Of a DNA stretch of 64,000 bases, positions 8,961-17,203 are shown in pieces. Every line of letters begins with the position of its first letter. Position 1 is the first letter of the stretch. A program made the translations under genes and the position numbers. The stretch covers positions 1 through 64,000 of the forward strand of contig NZ_DF967525.1 of assembly GCF_000971475.1 (NCBI RefSeq), in the 5' to 3' direction. The notes under the pieces were generated by a model, which saw only the letters and a list, made by a program, of their open reading frames with translations, did not search any database and was not told the origin of the DNA. The DNA is from Sulfuricella sp. T08 (lineage in GTDB: Bacteria; Pseudomonadota; Gammaproteobacteria; Burkholderiales; Sulfuricellaceae).

Positions 8961-9551
8961 ATGTCTACTCAAACCCTTACCCTGGATAGCCACAAGGCCG
9001 GCACTCCACCAGGCGATCTGGCAATCTGGTTTTTCATTTTTGCTGAACTGCTGGCATTCGGCATATTTTTTCTTTCTTACGCTTTTGCCCGCGCCCACAA
9101 CGTCGAGTTATTCAACGAATCGCAACAACACCTCAATCGTGAATCCGGCGCCGTCAATACCGTGGTCCTGATCACCAGCAGCTATTTCGTGGTACGTGCC
9201 GTTGCCGCCATCCGCGAAGGGTTGTCGCGCCAGTGCGCCCACTGGCTGGCCGGCGCTATCGGCCTCGGCGGCGTGTTTCTGGTCATCAAGCTGTTTGAGT
9301 TTCACGCCAAATTTTCCGCCGGAATCTCGCTCAGCACCAATACCTTCTACATGTTCTATCTGTCGCTCACCATCTTCCACTTCATGCACGTTATCCTCGG
9401 CATGGTGATTCTGGCTGCGGTGATGCTCAAGGCACGGCGCGGCGGCTACAGCGCAGAGCACCACACCGGCGTCGAGACCGGTGCTTCCTACTGGCACATG
9501 GTAGACCTGCTGTGGATCATCCTGTTCCCCCTGGTTTACGTCATTCGTTAA
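8961..9551 (+). CDS. norE: NorE, cytochrome c oxidase subunit III-like protein
   Basis: 196 aa, five or so membrane segments, with subunit III hallmarks (PGDLAIWFFIFAELLAFGIFF near the N-terminus, LTIFHFMHVILGMVIL and ETGASYWHMVDLLWIILFPLVY at the end). NorE is an accessory protein of nitric oxide reductase that supports full activity or assembly and has no redox centre. It begins directly after the MITE-like element and is followed by norF after 7 bp. Confidence 0.88.
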   Translation: MSTQTLTLDSHKAGTPPGDLAIWFFIFAELLAFGIFFLSYAFARAHNVELFNESQQHLNRESGAVNTVVLITSSYFVVRAVAAIREGLSRQCAHWLAGAIGLGGVFLVIKLFEFHAKFSAGISLSTNTFYMFYLSLTIFHFMHVILGMVILAAVMLKARRGGYSAEHHTGVETGASYWHMVDLLWIILFPLVYVIR

Positions 9552-9558
9552 GGCACTC

Positions 9559-9846
9559 ATGAACAACATCGAAAACCAACGCAGCCAGTTCATCCGTCCC
9601 TGCACCCGCGTCTGGCTCGGGCTGCTGGCGCTGACCAGCGTCACCTACAGTATCGGCAGGATGGAACTGGGCGGCACGCAAATCGTGATGCTGGTGCTGA
9701 TCATCACCTTCATCAAGGGCGAAATGGTCGCCGGCTTCTTCATGGGCCTGCGCAGAACCAGCCTGCTGTGGCGCGCCATCATGGCATCCTGGCTGCTGAT
9801 AGTCGGCGGCGGCATCGCCATCGCCTACCTGACCGGACTCAAATAA
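9559..9846 (+). CDS. norF: NorF, small cytochrome oxidase subunit IV-like membrane protein
   Basis: 95 aa with three hydrophobic segments, including VMLVLIITFIKGEMVAGFFMGLRR, a pattern typical of prokaryotic subunit IV/NorF proteins. It sits 7 bp downstream of norE and 45 bp before norQ, the usual nor accessory order. Role: assembly or stability factor for the NorBC complex. Confidence 0.82.
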   Translation: MNNIENQRSQFIRPCTRVWLGLLALTSVTYSIGRMELGGTQIVMLVLIITFIKGEMVAGFFMGLRRTSLLWRAIMASWLLIVGGGIAIAYLTGLK

Positions 9847-9891
9847 CTGCAACCAATACACCCACCTAATTGTCGAATTGAAAGTTCAGCC

Positions 9892-10674
9892 ATGAGCAAC
9901 GCGCCGTTCTACAAACCGCACAGCAACGAAATCGAATTATTCGAGCATGCTTACCGCAACCAGTTGCCACTGCTGATAAAGGGGCCGACCGGCTGCGGCA
10001 AAACCCGGTTTGTCGCACACATGGCAGCCAAACTCAACCGGCCGCTATACACCGTGGCCTGCCATGACGACCTGACTGCTGCCGACCTGGTCGGCCGCCA
10101 TCTTATCGGCGATGGCCGCACTTACTGGAGCGACGGCCCGCTGTCACGCGCAGTACGCGAAGGCGGAATCTGTTACCTGGACGAGGTGGTAGAGGCGCGC
10201 AAGGACACGACCGTCGTCCTGCATCCCCTCTCCGACGACAGGCGCATTCTGCCGATCGAGCGCACTGGAGAAATTTTGCAGGCGCCGCCGGAGTTCATGC
10301 TGGTAGTGTCGTACAACCCCGGCTATCAGAACTTTTTGAAAGGAATGAAACCGAGCACGCGCCAGCGCTTCGTTTCCCTGCGCTTTGACTTTCCTGAGAG
10401 CGCACTGGAGCAGGAAATCCTGATCGGCGAAACCGGTGCCGACGCGATGCTGGCGAAGCGCCTGGTTAACCTGGCCAACGCCCTGCGCGCACTCAAGGAG
10501 CACGACCTGGAAGAGGCTGCCAGCACGCGCCTGCTGGTCTATGCCGCGACCCTGATCGGCAGCGGCTTCGATCCGGTGGACGCATGCCGTGCGGCGATGG
10601 TGGAAACCCTGACTGACGATGTAGAAACCGCCGACGCATTGATGGAGATCGTCCATGCCAGTTTCGGAAGATAG
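9892..10674 (+). CDS. norQ: NorQ, MoxR-type AAA+ ATPase
   Basis: 260 aa. The Walker A motif GPTGCGKT is at residues 31-38, Walker B-like GICYLDEVVEA follows near 93-100, and a sensor region lies in FMLVVSYNPGYQ. Length and motifs match NorQ/CbbQ. With NorD, its VWA-domain partner, it is thought to insert the non-haem FeB iron into NorB. Its 3' end overlaps the next start by 20 nt, so translation is coupled. Confidence 0.93.
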   Translation: MSNAPFYKPHSNEIELFEHAYRNQLPLLIKGPTGCGKTRFVAHMAAKLNRPLYTVACHDDLTAADLVGRHLIGDGRTYWSDGPLSRAVREGGICYLDEVVEARKDTTVVLHPLSDDRRILPIERTGEILQAPPEFMLVVSYNPGYQNFLKGMKPSTRQRFVSLRFDFPESALEQEILIGETGADAMLAKRLVNLANALRALKEHDLEEAASTRLLVYAATLIGSGFDPVDACRAAMVETLTDDVETADALMEIVHASFGR

Positions 10675-11053
10675 CGAACAGGAAATCCCCGGCCAGTCCC
10701 TGGCGGTCTGGGTGGAAACGCTATACCTCGCCAATCTGCTATTGGCACCAGGGCTGGCCTTTCTCATACTGCTTTGGCTGTATTTCAAGCGCAGCGCCAA
10801 TATGCCGGCGCTCGCCCTCTGTCACCTGCGCCAGACAATTTCCACCAGCGTCTGGGCCGGCGTACTGCTGGTGATTGCCAACATCACCATCATCCTGCTC
10901 GGCGGCTATGCCGCACCGAAAACCTGGGTCATCGTGATTATCTATTTCACCACCTGCCACTCCACCCTGGTGCTGCTCGGCGTGCTCGGCCTGGCCAAGG
11001 CGATGGCGGGGCAGAAGTATGTCTATCCACTAGTCGGAAGACCCTGTGAGTAA
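10655..11053 (+). CDS. small three-helix membrane protein of the nor operon
   Basis: 132 aa with three hydrophobic segments (about residues 22-44, 60-84, 88-113). The segment HLRQTISTSVWAGVLLVIAN resembles DUF4870/COG3671-type membrane proteins, but this is weak. It overlaps norQ (20 nt) and the FeS protein gene downstream (8 nt), so it is firmly inside the operon between norQ and norD. No known nor gene matches it. A role in NorBC maturation or electron supply is inferred from position only. Confidence 0.7.
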   Translation: MPVSEDSEQEIPGQSLAVWVETLYLANLLLAPGLAFLILLWLYFKRSANMPALALCHLRQTISTSVWAGVLLVIANITIILLGGYAAPKTWVIVIIYFTTCHSTLVLLGVLGLAKAMAGQKYVYPLVGRPCE

Positions 11054-12080
11054 TACCCAACAAAAGCGACTCTGGTTCCAGGCCGGCTTCTTTATCCTGT
11101 TCTTGCTGGCACCGGTATTCGACCTGTTCCGCTTCGATCTCAACGTTAAGCACTTCTTCTTCCTCGGCATGAATTGGACACTGGGGCTGGATGACTTCCT
11201 CGCCCAGCGCATCGATGCAACTCAGGCCGCGATCAACCTCATCCTACGTGGCGGCCTGCCGATCCTAGGCGTGATCGGCACCGGCATCTGGATCTCGTGG
11301 AAATACGGTCGCCTCTACTGCGGCTGGCTGTGCCCGCATTTTTCGGTGGTGGAAACCATCAACGGCGTACTGCGCCGCGCCATCGGCAAGCAAAGCATCT
11401 GGGACAAGCACCCCCTGCCGGAACGCAATGCCGATGGCAGCATCACCAAGTCCAATCCGTTGTACTGGCTGGTGGCGGTGCCGCTAGCGCTAATCTTCGC
11501 CTTCGTTTGGGCGGTGGCGCTACTCACCTACCTGCTGCCGCCGGCCGAAATCTACGGCAACCTGTTGCACGGCGAACTGACCGGTAACCAGGCCCGTTTT
11601 ATCGGCGTCGGCACTTTCCTGTTCTTCATCGAGTTCACGTTCGCGCGCCACCTGTTCTGCCGCTACGCCTGCGCCGTCGGCCTGTTCCAGTCGCTGGCCT
11701 GGATGGGCAACCGCAAGGCGATGGTGATCGGCTTCGACCGCAAGCGCGCCCTCGCCTGTGCCGACTGCAACGCCGCCTGCGACAACGTCTGCCCGATGCG
11801 CCTCAAACCGCGTTCGACCAAGCGCCACATGTTCACCTGTACCCAGTGCGGCCAATGCGCCAATGCCTGCTCCCAAGTCCAAGACGGAAAGCCCATGGGG
11901 ACACTGCTGAAATGGGTGGATCAGGAATGCGCCCTCGACAAATCAACGCGCGATTTCGGCCATCACGACGAAATTCCTGAACATTGCTTTGAACAAAATA
12001 AATTACCCGAAGAGGCGCAGGGACACGGAAAACTGCACGATCAATTTCCTTCAAATCGCAGCTCTTCGATAGCCAGCTAG
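11046..12080 (+). CDS. NapH/CcoG-like polyferredoxin membrane protein
   Basis: 344 aa from a GTG overlapping the previous stop. It has four or five membrane segments, two membrane-border cysteine motifs (YCGWLCPHF and FCRYACAVG) and two C-terminal 4Fe-4S binding motifs (CADCNAACDNVCP and CTQCGQCANACS). This layout is that of NapH, NosR C-terminal and CcoG/RdxA proteins, which move electrons from quinol or toward periplasmic targets or help metal-centre assembly. Placement between norQ and norD suggests a reductive step in NorBC maturation or electron delivery. The exact role is inference. Confidence 0.85.
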   Translation: MSNTQQKRLWFQAGFFILFLLAPVFDLFRFDLNVKHFFFLGMNWTLGLDDFLAQRIDATQAAINLILRGGLPILGVIGTGIWISWKYGRLYCGWLCPHFSVVETINGVLRRAIGKQSIWDKHPLPERNADGSITKSNPLYWLVAVPLALIFAFVWAVALLTYLLPPAEIYGNLLHGELTGNQARFIGVGTFLFFIEFTFARHLFCRYACAVGLFQSLAWMGNRKAMVIGFDRKRALACADCNAACDNVCPMRLKPRSTKRHMFTCTQCGQCANACSQVQDGKPMGTLLKWVDQECALDKSTRDFGHHDEIPEHCFEQNKLPEEAQGHGKLHDQFPSNRSSSIAS

Positions 12081-12108
12081 AACGGGATGCAAACAATCTT
12101 CATCATGA

Positions 12109-12138
12109 TTCTCTCTGCGCCTCCGCGCCTCCGCGGTG
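12109..12138. repeat. dispersed GC-rich repeat half-element before norD
   Basis: The stretch ctctctgcgcctccgcgcct continuing to ccgcggtgaa lies 12 bp before norD. It resembles the arms of the palindromic elements at 24583-24657 and 37407-37546, which also abut gene starts. A REP-like dispersed family is inferred. Confidence 0.45.
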
Positions 12139-12149
12139 AAAGTATTTAA

Positions 12150-13988
12150 ATGGAAGAAACAGTAGGCGCACTCTGGCACAAGTTCATCACCGGCGCGGCA
12201 GAGAAGCGCTATCCGCAGGAAGCGGTGACGCTCGAAAGCATGAGCAAGACCGCCGGCATCTTCTTCCGAGCCCTCGGTGGCGACAGCGGTCTCGACGTCA
12301 GGGCGGCCAGCGCCACCGAACACGGGGCGCGCCGCAGCCTGCTGCAGCGCATCGCCGGCAGCGGCGAAAAAACCGCACTGACCTGGCTCGACGAAGACAC
12401 CCTGCGCCTGCCAGCGATGCTCGACATCCTGCCGCAGCGCAGCCTCAACCGCGACCTCTACCTGTGGCTGATTGCCCTGGCGGCAGTGGGCGAGCCCGAC
12501 CAGCGCTCCTGGATCATGCGCAGCCAGCAGGCCACCCTCACTGTATTCGAGCGCTTCCCCGGCCTGCGTTCGCGCTACCGGCGCCTGCTCGACGCCACGC
12601 TGGCACTACGCCCCGACCCGGCCAGGCTGCCGCCGGATGAAGCCGCCATGGAACTGGCCATCCGCACTGCACTGCAAAATCCCGGCAGCGTCGACAAGCT
12701 GCCGCGCGCCAACCGTCCGCCTCACCCGGTGCGCCTGTGGCTGCACCCCAACCCGCCGCGTTCGATGCCACAGCAGGCAGGCGACAAAGCCGCCCCCGGC
12801 GAACCGCAGCAGGAAGGCGACGGCAACAGCAAGAAAACCGACGACACCCAGCGCCGCCAGGCAGAACGGGTGGACATGCCGGACAACAAGAACCCCTTCA
12901 TCCTGTTCTTCCGTGCCGAAAGTATTTTCAGCTGGGCCGAATACATCAAGGCCAACCGTCCGACCGAGGATAACAGCGACCCGGGCGCCGACCCGGCCAT
13001 AGATGACCTCAACCACCTGAGCGTGGCACAGGACGGCAAAAGCGTCGCTTCGCGCCTGCGATTCGATCTCGACCTGCCTTCCGCTGCACAGGACGACATG
13101 CCGCTCGGGCAGGGCATCCTGCTACCGGAATGGCACTACAAGAAGCAGATCCTGCAGCCCGACCACTGCTGCCTGCAGCCGATGGTCGCGCGCGCAGCGC
13201 CTCCCTGTCCGCTGCCTCACCACCTCGCTGCCACTGCGCGCCGCATCCGTAGCCAGTTCGAGGCGCTTACACCGGCGCGGGTGTGGATCAGGGGCCAGTT
13301 CGACGGCACCGAGCCCGACCTGGACGCCTGCGTCCAGTTCACCGCCGACCGGCTCACCGGCCACGCCGCCGAGCGCGGCCTGTACCGCGCCCACCACTAC
13401 CGCGACCGTGACCTCGCCTGTCTGATGCTGGCCGATCTGTCGCTCTCCACCGACGCATGGGTGAGCGACACCGCCCGCGTCATCGACGTCGTCCGCGACA
13501 GCCTGTACCTGTTCGCCGAGGCGCTCTCCGCCACCGGCGACCGCTTCAGCCTGTACGGCTTTTCCTCGCTCAAGCGCGACAACGTGCGCTTCCACGTCCT
13601 CAAGGAATTCGGCGAGAAATACAACGCCAGCATCCGCGGCCGCATCGCCGCCATCAAGCCCGGCTACTACACCCGCATGGGTGCCGCCATCCGCCACGCC
13701 AGCCAGCTTCTGACGAAACAGCAGGCGACGCAAAGAATTTTGTTCATCCTCACCGACGGCAAACCCAACGATCTCGACCAGTACGAAGGGCGCTACGGCA
13801 TCGAAGACACCCGCGTCGCCCTGCTCGAAGCGCGCCAGATGGGGCTGCGTCCATTCTGCGTCACCATCGACGAAAAGGCCGGCAGCTACCTGCCGCACTT
13901 GTTCGGCATCGGCGGATATGTTGTAATCAGGAAACCATCGGAGCTGCCGAAACAGCTGCCGCTGCTGTATGCGCAGCTGACCCGCTAA
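12150..13988 (+). CDS. norD: NorD, VWA-domain nitric oxide reductase activation protein
   Basis: 612 aa. The C-terminal von Willebrand A domain begins with the MIDAS motif LADLSLST (Asp at about residue 429), followed by RILFILTDGKPND. The N-terminal region is helical and family-typical; a low-complexity charged linker (about 205-240) separates the halves. NorD works with the NorQ ATPase to activate NorBC, probably by inserting iron. It lies 69 bp after the FeS protein gene and 15 bp before nsrR. Confidence 0.93.
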   Translation: MEETVGALWHKFITGAAEKRYPQEAVTLESMSKTAGIFFRALGGDSGLDVRAASATEHGARRSLLQRIAGSGEKTALTWLDEDTLRLPAMLDILPQRSLNRDLYLWLIALAAVGEPDQRSWIMRSQQATLTVFERFPGLRSRYRRLLDATLALRPDPARLPPDEAAMELAIRTALQNPGSVDKLPRANRPPHPVRLWLHPNPPRSMPQQAGDKAAPGEPQQEGDGNSKKTDDTQRRQAERVDMPDNKNPFILFFRAESIFSWAEYIKANRPTEDNSDPGADPAIDDLNHLSVAQDGKSVASRLRFDLDLPSAAQDDMPLGQGILLPEWHYKKQILQPDHCCLQPMVARAAPPCPLPHHLAATARRIRSQFEALTPARVWIRGQFDGTEPDLDACVQFTADRLTGHAAERGLYRAHHYRDRDLACLMLADLSLSTDAWVSDTARVIDVVRDSLYLFAEALSATGDRFSLYGFSSLKRDNVRFHVLKEFGEKYNASIRGRIAAIKPGYYTRMGAAIRHASQLLTKQQATQRILFILTDGKPNDLDQYEGRYGIEDTRVALLEARQMGLRPFCVTIDEKAGSYLPHLFGIGGYVVIRKPSELPKQLPLLYAQLTR

Positions 13989-14003
13989 CCCACCGAACCT
14001 TCC

Positions 14004-14405
14004 ATGCACCTGACCCGCTACACCGACTACTCCCTGCGCACACTGATCTATCTCGGCACGAGACCGGAAAAGCTCGCCACCATCAGCGAAATCGCCACCT
14101 ATCACGACATCTCGCGCAACCACTTGATGAAGGTGGTGCACCAGCTCGGCGCAAACGGCTATATCGACACCCTGCGCGGCAAGGGCGGCGGCATCAAACT
14201 GGCGCGCCCGCCGGAGCAGATCGTGGTGGGCGACGTGGTGCGCAGCATGGAAGAGAACATGGACATCGTCGCCTGCTTCCAACCCGACTTCAGCGCCTGC
14301 GTCCTGGCTCCCGCCTGCCGCCTGAAAACCGCCATGGGCGAGGCCCTGCAAAGTTTTCTTGCAACGCTGGATCTGTACACTCTGGCCGATTTGCTCGGTG
14401 AGTAA
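14004..14405 (+). CDS. nsrR: NsrR, NO-sensing Rrf2-family repressor
   Basis: 133 aa. MHLTRYTDYSLRTLIYLG and the winged-helix wing GKGGGIKLAR are family-diagnostic, and the three cluster cysteines C91, C99 and C105 are present in VACFQPDFSACVLAPACRL. NsrR carries an [Fe-S] cluster that is destroyed by NO, lifting repression of NO-detoxifying genes. Last regulator of the nor operon, so feedback control of nor and the hemerythrin cluster is likely. Confidence 0.93.
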   Translation: MHLTRYTDYSLRTLIYLGTRPEKLATISEIATYHDISRNHLMKVVHQLGANGYIDTLRGKGGGIKLARPPEQIVVGDVVRSMEENMDIVACFQPDFSACVLAPACRLKTAMGEALQSFLATLDLYTLADLLGE

Positions 14406-14425
14406 CAGAAAGACATGAAATAAAG

Positions 14426-14632
14426 ATGAGCGAAGACCGGCTGATTGAAATCGAAATAAAGCTCTCCCACCAGGAAGTTACGGTCGAAGAGTTGAACCAG
14501 GTAGTCTGCCAGCAACAAAAAAAGATCGACCACCTGGAAGCCATTTGCGAAGCGCTGATCCGGCACGTCAAGGAATTATCGGACGGCGCAGCCGAACAGC
14601 GTACGACGAACGAAACCCCGCCCCATTACTAA
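14426..14632 (+). CDS. slyX: SlyX-like coiled-coil protein
   Basis: 68 aa, almost entirely one coiled coil (IEIEIKLSHQEVTVEELNQVVCQQQKKIDHLEA) with a charged Pro-containing tail (ETPPHY). Length and pattern match SlyX, a small conserved protein of unknown function. It lies 20 bp after nsrR and is probably co-transcribed. Confidence 0.85.
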   Translation: MSEDRLIEIEIKLSHQEVTVEELNQVVCQQQKKIDHLEAICEALIRHVKELSDGAAEQRTTNETPPHY

Positions 14633-14641
14633 ACCGGTTGT

Positions 14642-14692
14642 CCATCCGGACGTAGCCGCCAATACTTGGGTGCATATTTGACGAACCAGGGC
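14642..14692 (-). pseudogene. duplicated 3' tail of nnrS
   Basis: This 51-bp stretch matches 15806-15856, the true nnrS 3' end, with about four mismatches clustered at one side and 38 identical bases at the other. On the minus strand it still reads like the nnrS C-terminus (WFVKYAPKYWR). The two copies are direct repeats flanking the 1.1-kb cassette block, so the block entered with, or was bounded by, a duplication of the nnrS end. Confidence 0.75.
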
Positions 14693-14744
14693 ATGGGCAG
14701 AGGCAATCGTCTGCCCGGCAACCATCCTGCCGTGGGGTGGGATG

Positions 14745-14778
14745 CCCCGGATTCCATTTCATTTCATCCGGGCTACGC
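14745..14778. repeat. REP-like inverted repeat (cccggat ... atccggg)
   Basis: CCCGGAT at 14746-14752 is inverted at 14766-14772 and followed by CTACG. This resembles the common betaproteobacterial intergenic repeat with a cccggat core. The rest of the gap 14693-14860 has no gene. Confidence 0.45.
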
Positions 14779-14860
14779 TTGCTGCACCTTCGATGAGTGA
14801 GGGCTGGAAAGGGTTAGATACTCGGGCTACGTCTTAGATACCCCAACCTACGCAGCTGAG

Positions 14861-15154
14861 TCACTTGCACTGCACTACTCGCGAAAGCAGATCACCATAG
14901 CCTTGTATAACTGAACCAAAGCACGCAATAACAATGGCTACTCGCGCGGCACTGTGTCCTTCCTGTGTTCGCCAAAAAGGCATGGAGTCTGCCTTAGGTG
15001 TTGTTAACACCTGCCAATATTCAAGTAGCACCCCTGAAACAGCCACAAGACTCCCTGACCGCTGAAACCACGACCAATCACGAAGTGCCCAGCTGAAGTA
15101 CAAACTGACGCCAGCAATCAGTGCCGCGACCGTGAATGTGAGCGCATGGTTCAT
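14861..15154 (-). CDS. small membrane protein, probable integron gene cassette
   Basis: 97 aa with two or three hydrophobic segments (TFTVAALIAGVSLYFSWAL, LVAVSGVLLEYW, VAIVIACFGSVIQGYGDLL). I do not recognise a function; small membrane proteins of this style are common integron-cassette products. Its ATG lies 14 nt after the core end of the attC-like site at 15168-15236 when read on the minus strand, the standard cassette arrangement. Base composition (about 50% GC) is below its neighbours. No attC of its own is recognisable downstream. Confidence 0.6.
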   Translation of the reverse strand: MNHALTFTVAALIAGVSLYFSWALRDWSWFQRSGSLVAVSGVLLEYWQVLTTPKADSMPFWRTQEGHSAARVAIVIACFGSVIQGYGDLLSRVVQCK

Positions 15155-15167
15155 TGATGACCTTTCC

Positions 15168-15236
15168 GTCTACGTCTGAATTCACTAGCCTGCTCGGCTT
15201 TTCACGCAGGCCGGTAGGTAGAATGAATTGTTAGAG
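15168..15236 (-). other. attC-like integron recombination site
   Basis: On the minus strand it starts with CTCTAAC (R'' type RYYYAAC), continues AATTCATTC, has an imperfectly self-complementary middle (CCTGC and GCAGG), and ends GAATTCAGACGTAGAC, a slightly degenerate R' core (GTTAGAC type with one T missing). It lies just after one small gene and just before the next, as expected for a cassette boundary. Confidence 0.65.
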
Positions 15237-15238
15237 AA

Positions 15239-15589
15239 TTAGTTGAGCGATTTGTCATGCTTGTGTTGTTTTTCGCCGCAGACGTAATCCCTAAAGAGCA
15301 CAACATAGAGCTTTTCTGGCTGGTCACGGGCAAAAACAACCCCCTGTTTGTCTCGCATTTCCAAATATCCAACTTTGCAATTTAGGACTGCGGTAAAGCC
15401 AGTGTCATCGGCACCATTCGGGCCGCCTTTATAGAGGCGTACTGCGCGCAGATCACCATTTGAACGAACTGCTTTAGGGTTGTAGCAGAGTCGCTGCCGC
15501 GTATTGCTGTCTTCGGAGCATGAAAGTTGAACCGCTTGCGCCGGAAGCGATGCAACAAAAAACAGTAACGCAGCAAGTAGTCGGAGCAT
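15239..15589 (-). CDS. small secreted protein, probable integron gene cassette
   Basis: 116 aa with a clear signal peptide (LRLLAALLFFVASLPAQA) and three cysteines in the mature part (SCSED, RLCYN, LNCKV) plus one near the end (DYVCGE), giving possible disulphides. I recognise no family. The start is 7 nt after the GTTAGAG core of the attC-like site at 15597-15680 on the minus strand, and its stop abuts the attC-like site at 15168-15236. It is therefore a complete cassette: gene plus attC. Confidence 0.65.
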   Translation of the reverse strand: MLRLLAALLFFVASLPAQAVQLSCSEDSNTRQRLCYNPKAVRSNGDLRAVRLYKGGPNGADDTGFTAVLNCKVGYLEMRDKQGVVFARDQPEKLYVVLFRDYVCGEKQHKHDKSLN

Positions 15590-15596
15590 GTAAACC

Positions 15597-15680
15597 TCTA
15601 ACGAATAGCGTTTATCCGCTGCCCCACCCGATTCTGCAAGAGCCCCACGACCTATTGGAGGCGGATAAACTTTGTTGGAC
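15597..15680 (-). other. attC-like integron recombination site
   Basis: On the minus strand the site runs from GTCCAAC (R'') through AAAGTTTATCCGC to GCGGATAAACGCTATT and CGTTAGA (R'). The arms contain a perfect 9-bp complement (15611-15619 with 15661-15669), with unpaired extra bases in one arm, as in true attC hairpins. The downstream cassette gene starts within 10 nt of the core. Confidence 0.72.
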
Positions 15681-15792
15681 TGAACTGCGGGAAAGGCGGA
15701 ACTTATGGGGATTGTAAGGTTACGCGGGAGGAAGTCAACCGAATGTCATGAAGCAGAGAAATCAACCCGCCGCCACAGGGCTTCAACTCAGC

Positions 15793-17019
15793 TTATCCCG
15801 GCTGCCCATCCGACCTTGGCCGCCAATACTTGGGTGCATATTTGACGAACCAGGGCGTAAAACAAGCGAGCCAGACCGCAGCGGCACACAGGTAGAAATG
15901 ACCTGCCGCCGCGCCAGCCAGCGGCAGGTCTCCGCCGATGCGAGCCAGTGCGGCGAGCTGGAATCCCCAGAACAGTGCCCAGGTAGGGCCATCTGCCTGA
16001 AGTTCCGCGCCGGAATGGCCGAGCGTGACGCGCGAGGCCATGCCCAGTACCATAGAACCGAACAGGCCGATGGTCAGGGCATGTAACGGCGCGAAGCCCA
16101 GAATGACGACACCGGCCAGCAGCGCAAGGCTCTGCACGGCATACAGCGCCAGCGCGATAGAGGTCCAGGCAAAAGCGATGTGCAATACTGCCAACAAACG
16201 CACTTCGAAGCTGCGGCGCAGCTGCCAGTGCCAGCTCAAATACAGTGTCTGCGCCAGCAAGGGCAGGTCGAACAGCCATAGCCAGGTGTTCCAGCCCAGA
16301 ATTTCCAGCGTGCCGTGGCCATAAACACACACCAGCATCACACTGAGCGCGCCGGTGGGCCGGACGATTTTATAGTTGTCCAGCACCCGGCTGGAGAAGA
16401 ACGGAATCATGCGGTGGCCGACGGTAAAGAAGATCGGCAGCAGCAAAAACCACACTCCGGCCTTGAGGGAAAACAGCGCGAACAGGGCGTTACCGGTCAC
16501 CAACCAGAGCAGGTAGGCCAGAATGCCAAGCCAGCCCATGCCAAGGGCGACGCTGGTGATTCTGGGGTGCAGCTTGTCAGGATGACGCGCAGTGATCAGT
16601 ACGTCGAGCAGCGCATAAAAAGCGATGCCCCAGCCGGCCAGCATCAGTACCAGCGCGACGATCAGCAGCCCTTTTCCGGCCAGCAGGCCGAGGTAAAACA
16701 GCAGCACGCCGCACGCCAGCAGCAGGAAAGCCGGCACATAGCGGCGCGGCGGCACCTTGGCGCCATTCATCCAGCTGGGATAGACAGTCATCAGGAAGCC
16801 GAAGATGAAAAATGGGAAGAAGCCGTAAATCATCAGGAAGCCGTGCGCCCAAGTGGCCGGAATCGCCCAGGTCGGTGCCAGCCAGGCGGAGGTATAGCGG
16901 CCGATCAACTCGGTCAGCCACCAGACGATAGCAGCCAGCCCCTGTACCGCACCAGCCAGAAACATCATGCGATGGGGCGCGGCGGAAAACGTGCGCCAGA
17001 CGGAATTAACTTGCGACAT
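15793..17019 (-). CDS. nnrS: NnrS family haem/copper membrane protein
   Basis: 408 aa, about 12 membrane segments. The NnrS signature LGHSGAELQADG is near residue 340, and other family blocks are present (WAHGFLMIYGFFPFFIFGFLMTVYPSWMN, FTVGHRMIPFFSSRVL, HALTIGLFGSMVLGMASRVTLGHSG). NnrS is linked to protection from NO under denitrifying conditions. It is the convergent neighbour of the nor operon, beyond the cassette block. The C-terminus (WFVKYAPKYWRPRSDGQPG) is the sequence duplicated next to slyX. Confidence 0.93.
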   Translation of the reverse strand: MSQVNSVWRTFSAAPHRMMFLAGAVQGLAAIVWWLTELIGRYTSAWLAPTWAIPATWAHGFLMIYGFFPFFIFGFLMTVYPSWMNGAKVPPRRYVPAFLLLACGVLLFYLGLLAGKGLLIVALVLMLAGWGIAFYALLDVLITARHPDKLHPRITSVALGMGWLGILAYLLWLVTGNALFALFSLKAGVWFLLLPIFFTVGHRMIPFFSSRVLDNYKIVRPTGALSVMLVCVYGHGTLEILGWNTWLWLFDLPLLAQTLYLSWHWQLRRSFEVRLLAVLHIAFAWTSIALALYAVQSLALLAGVVILGFAPLHALTIGLFGSMVLGMASRVTLGHSGAELQADGPTWALFWGFQLAALARIGGDLPLAGAAAGHFYLCAAAVWLACFTPWFVKYAPKYWRPRSDGQPG

Positions 17020-17203
17020 ATTCAGCCTTGATTCAACCGTAAAACGCTATTTTACTCTGGTTCCGCCCGGCTGACCGCGATTGACTCACCAAAAGTAAGC
17101 GCCTCCAGGCGACAATCTGCCATATCTATTGCAGAATAGCGTTGTATAACGATTTATCGATATTTTTTCTACCTCCAGACAACGAGTAGTCCCCGAAAAC
17201 AGC

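Noticed and set aside
15520-15717. reading frame on the plus strand over the cassette block
   Set aside because: It runs across the attC-like site and antisense to the cassette gene; composition fits a shadow frame.
17026-17203. search for an FNR box upstream of the kinase genes and nnrS
   Set aside because: Only partial matches (for example ttgattcaacc), below the TTGA-N6-TCAA pattern.
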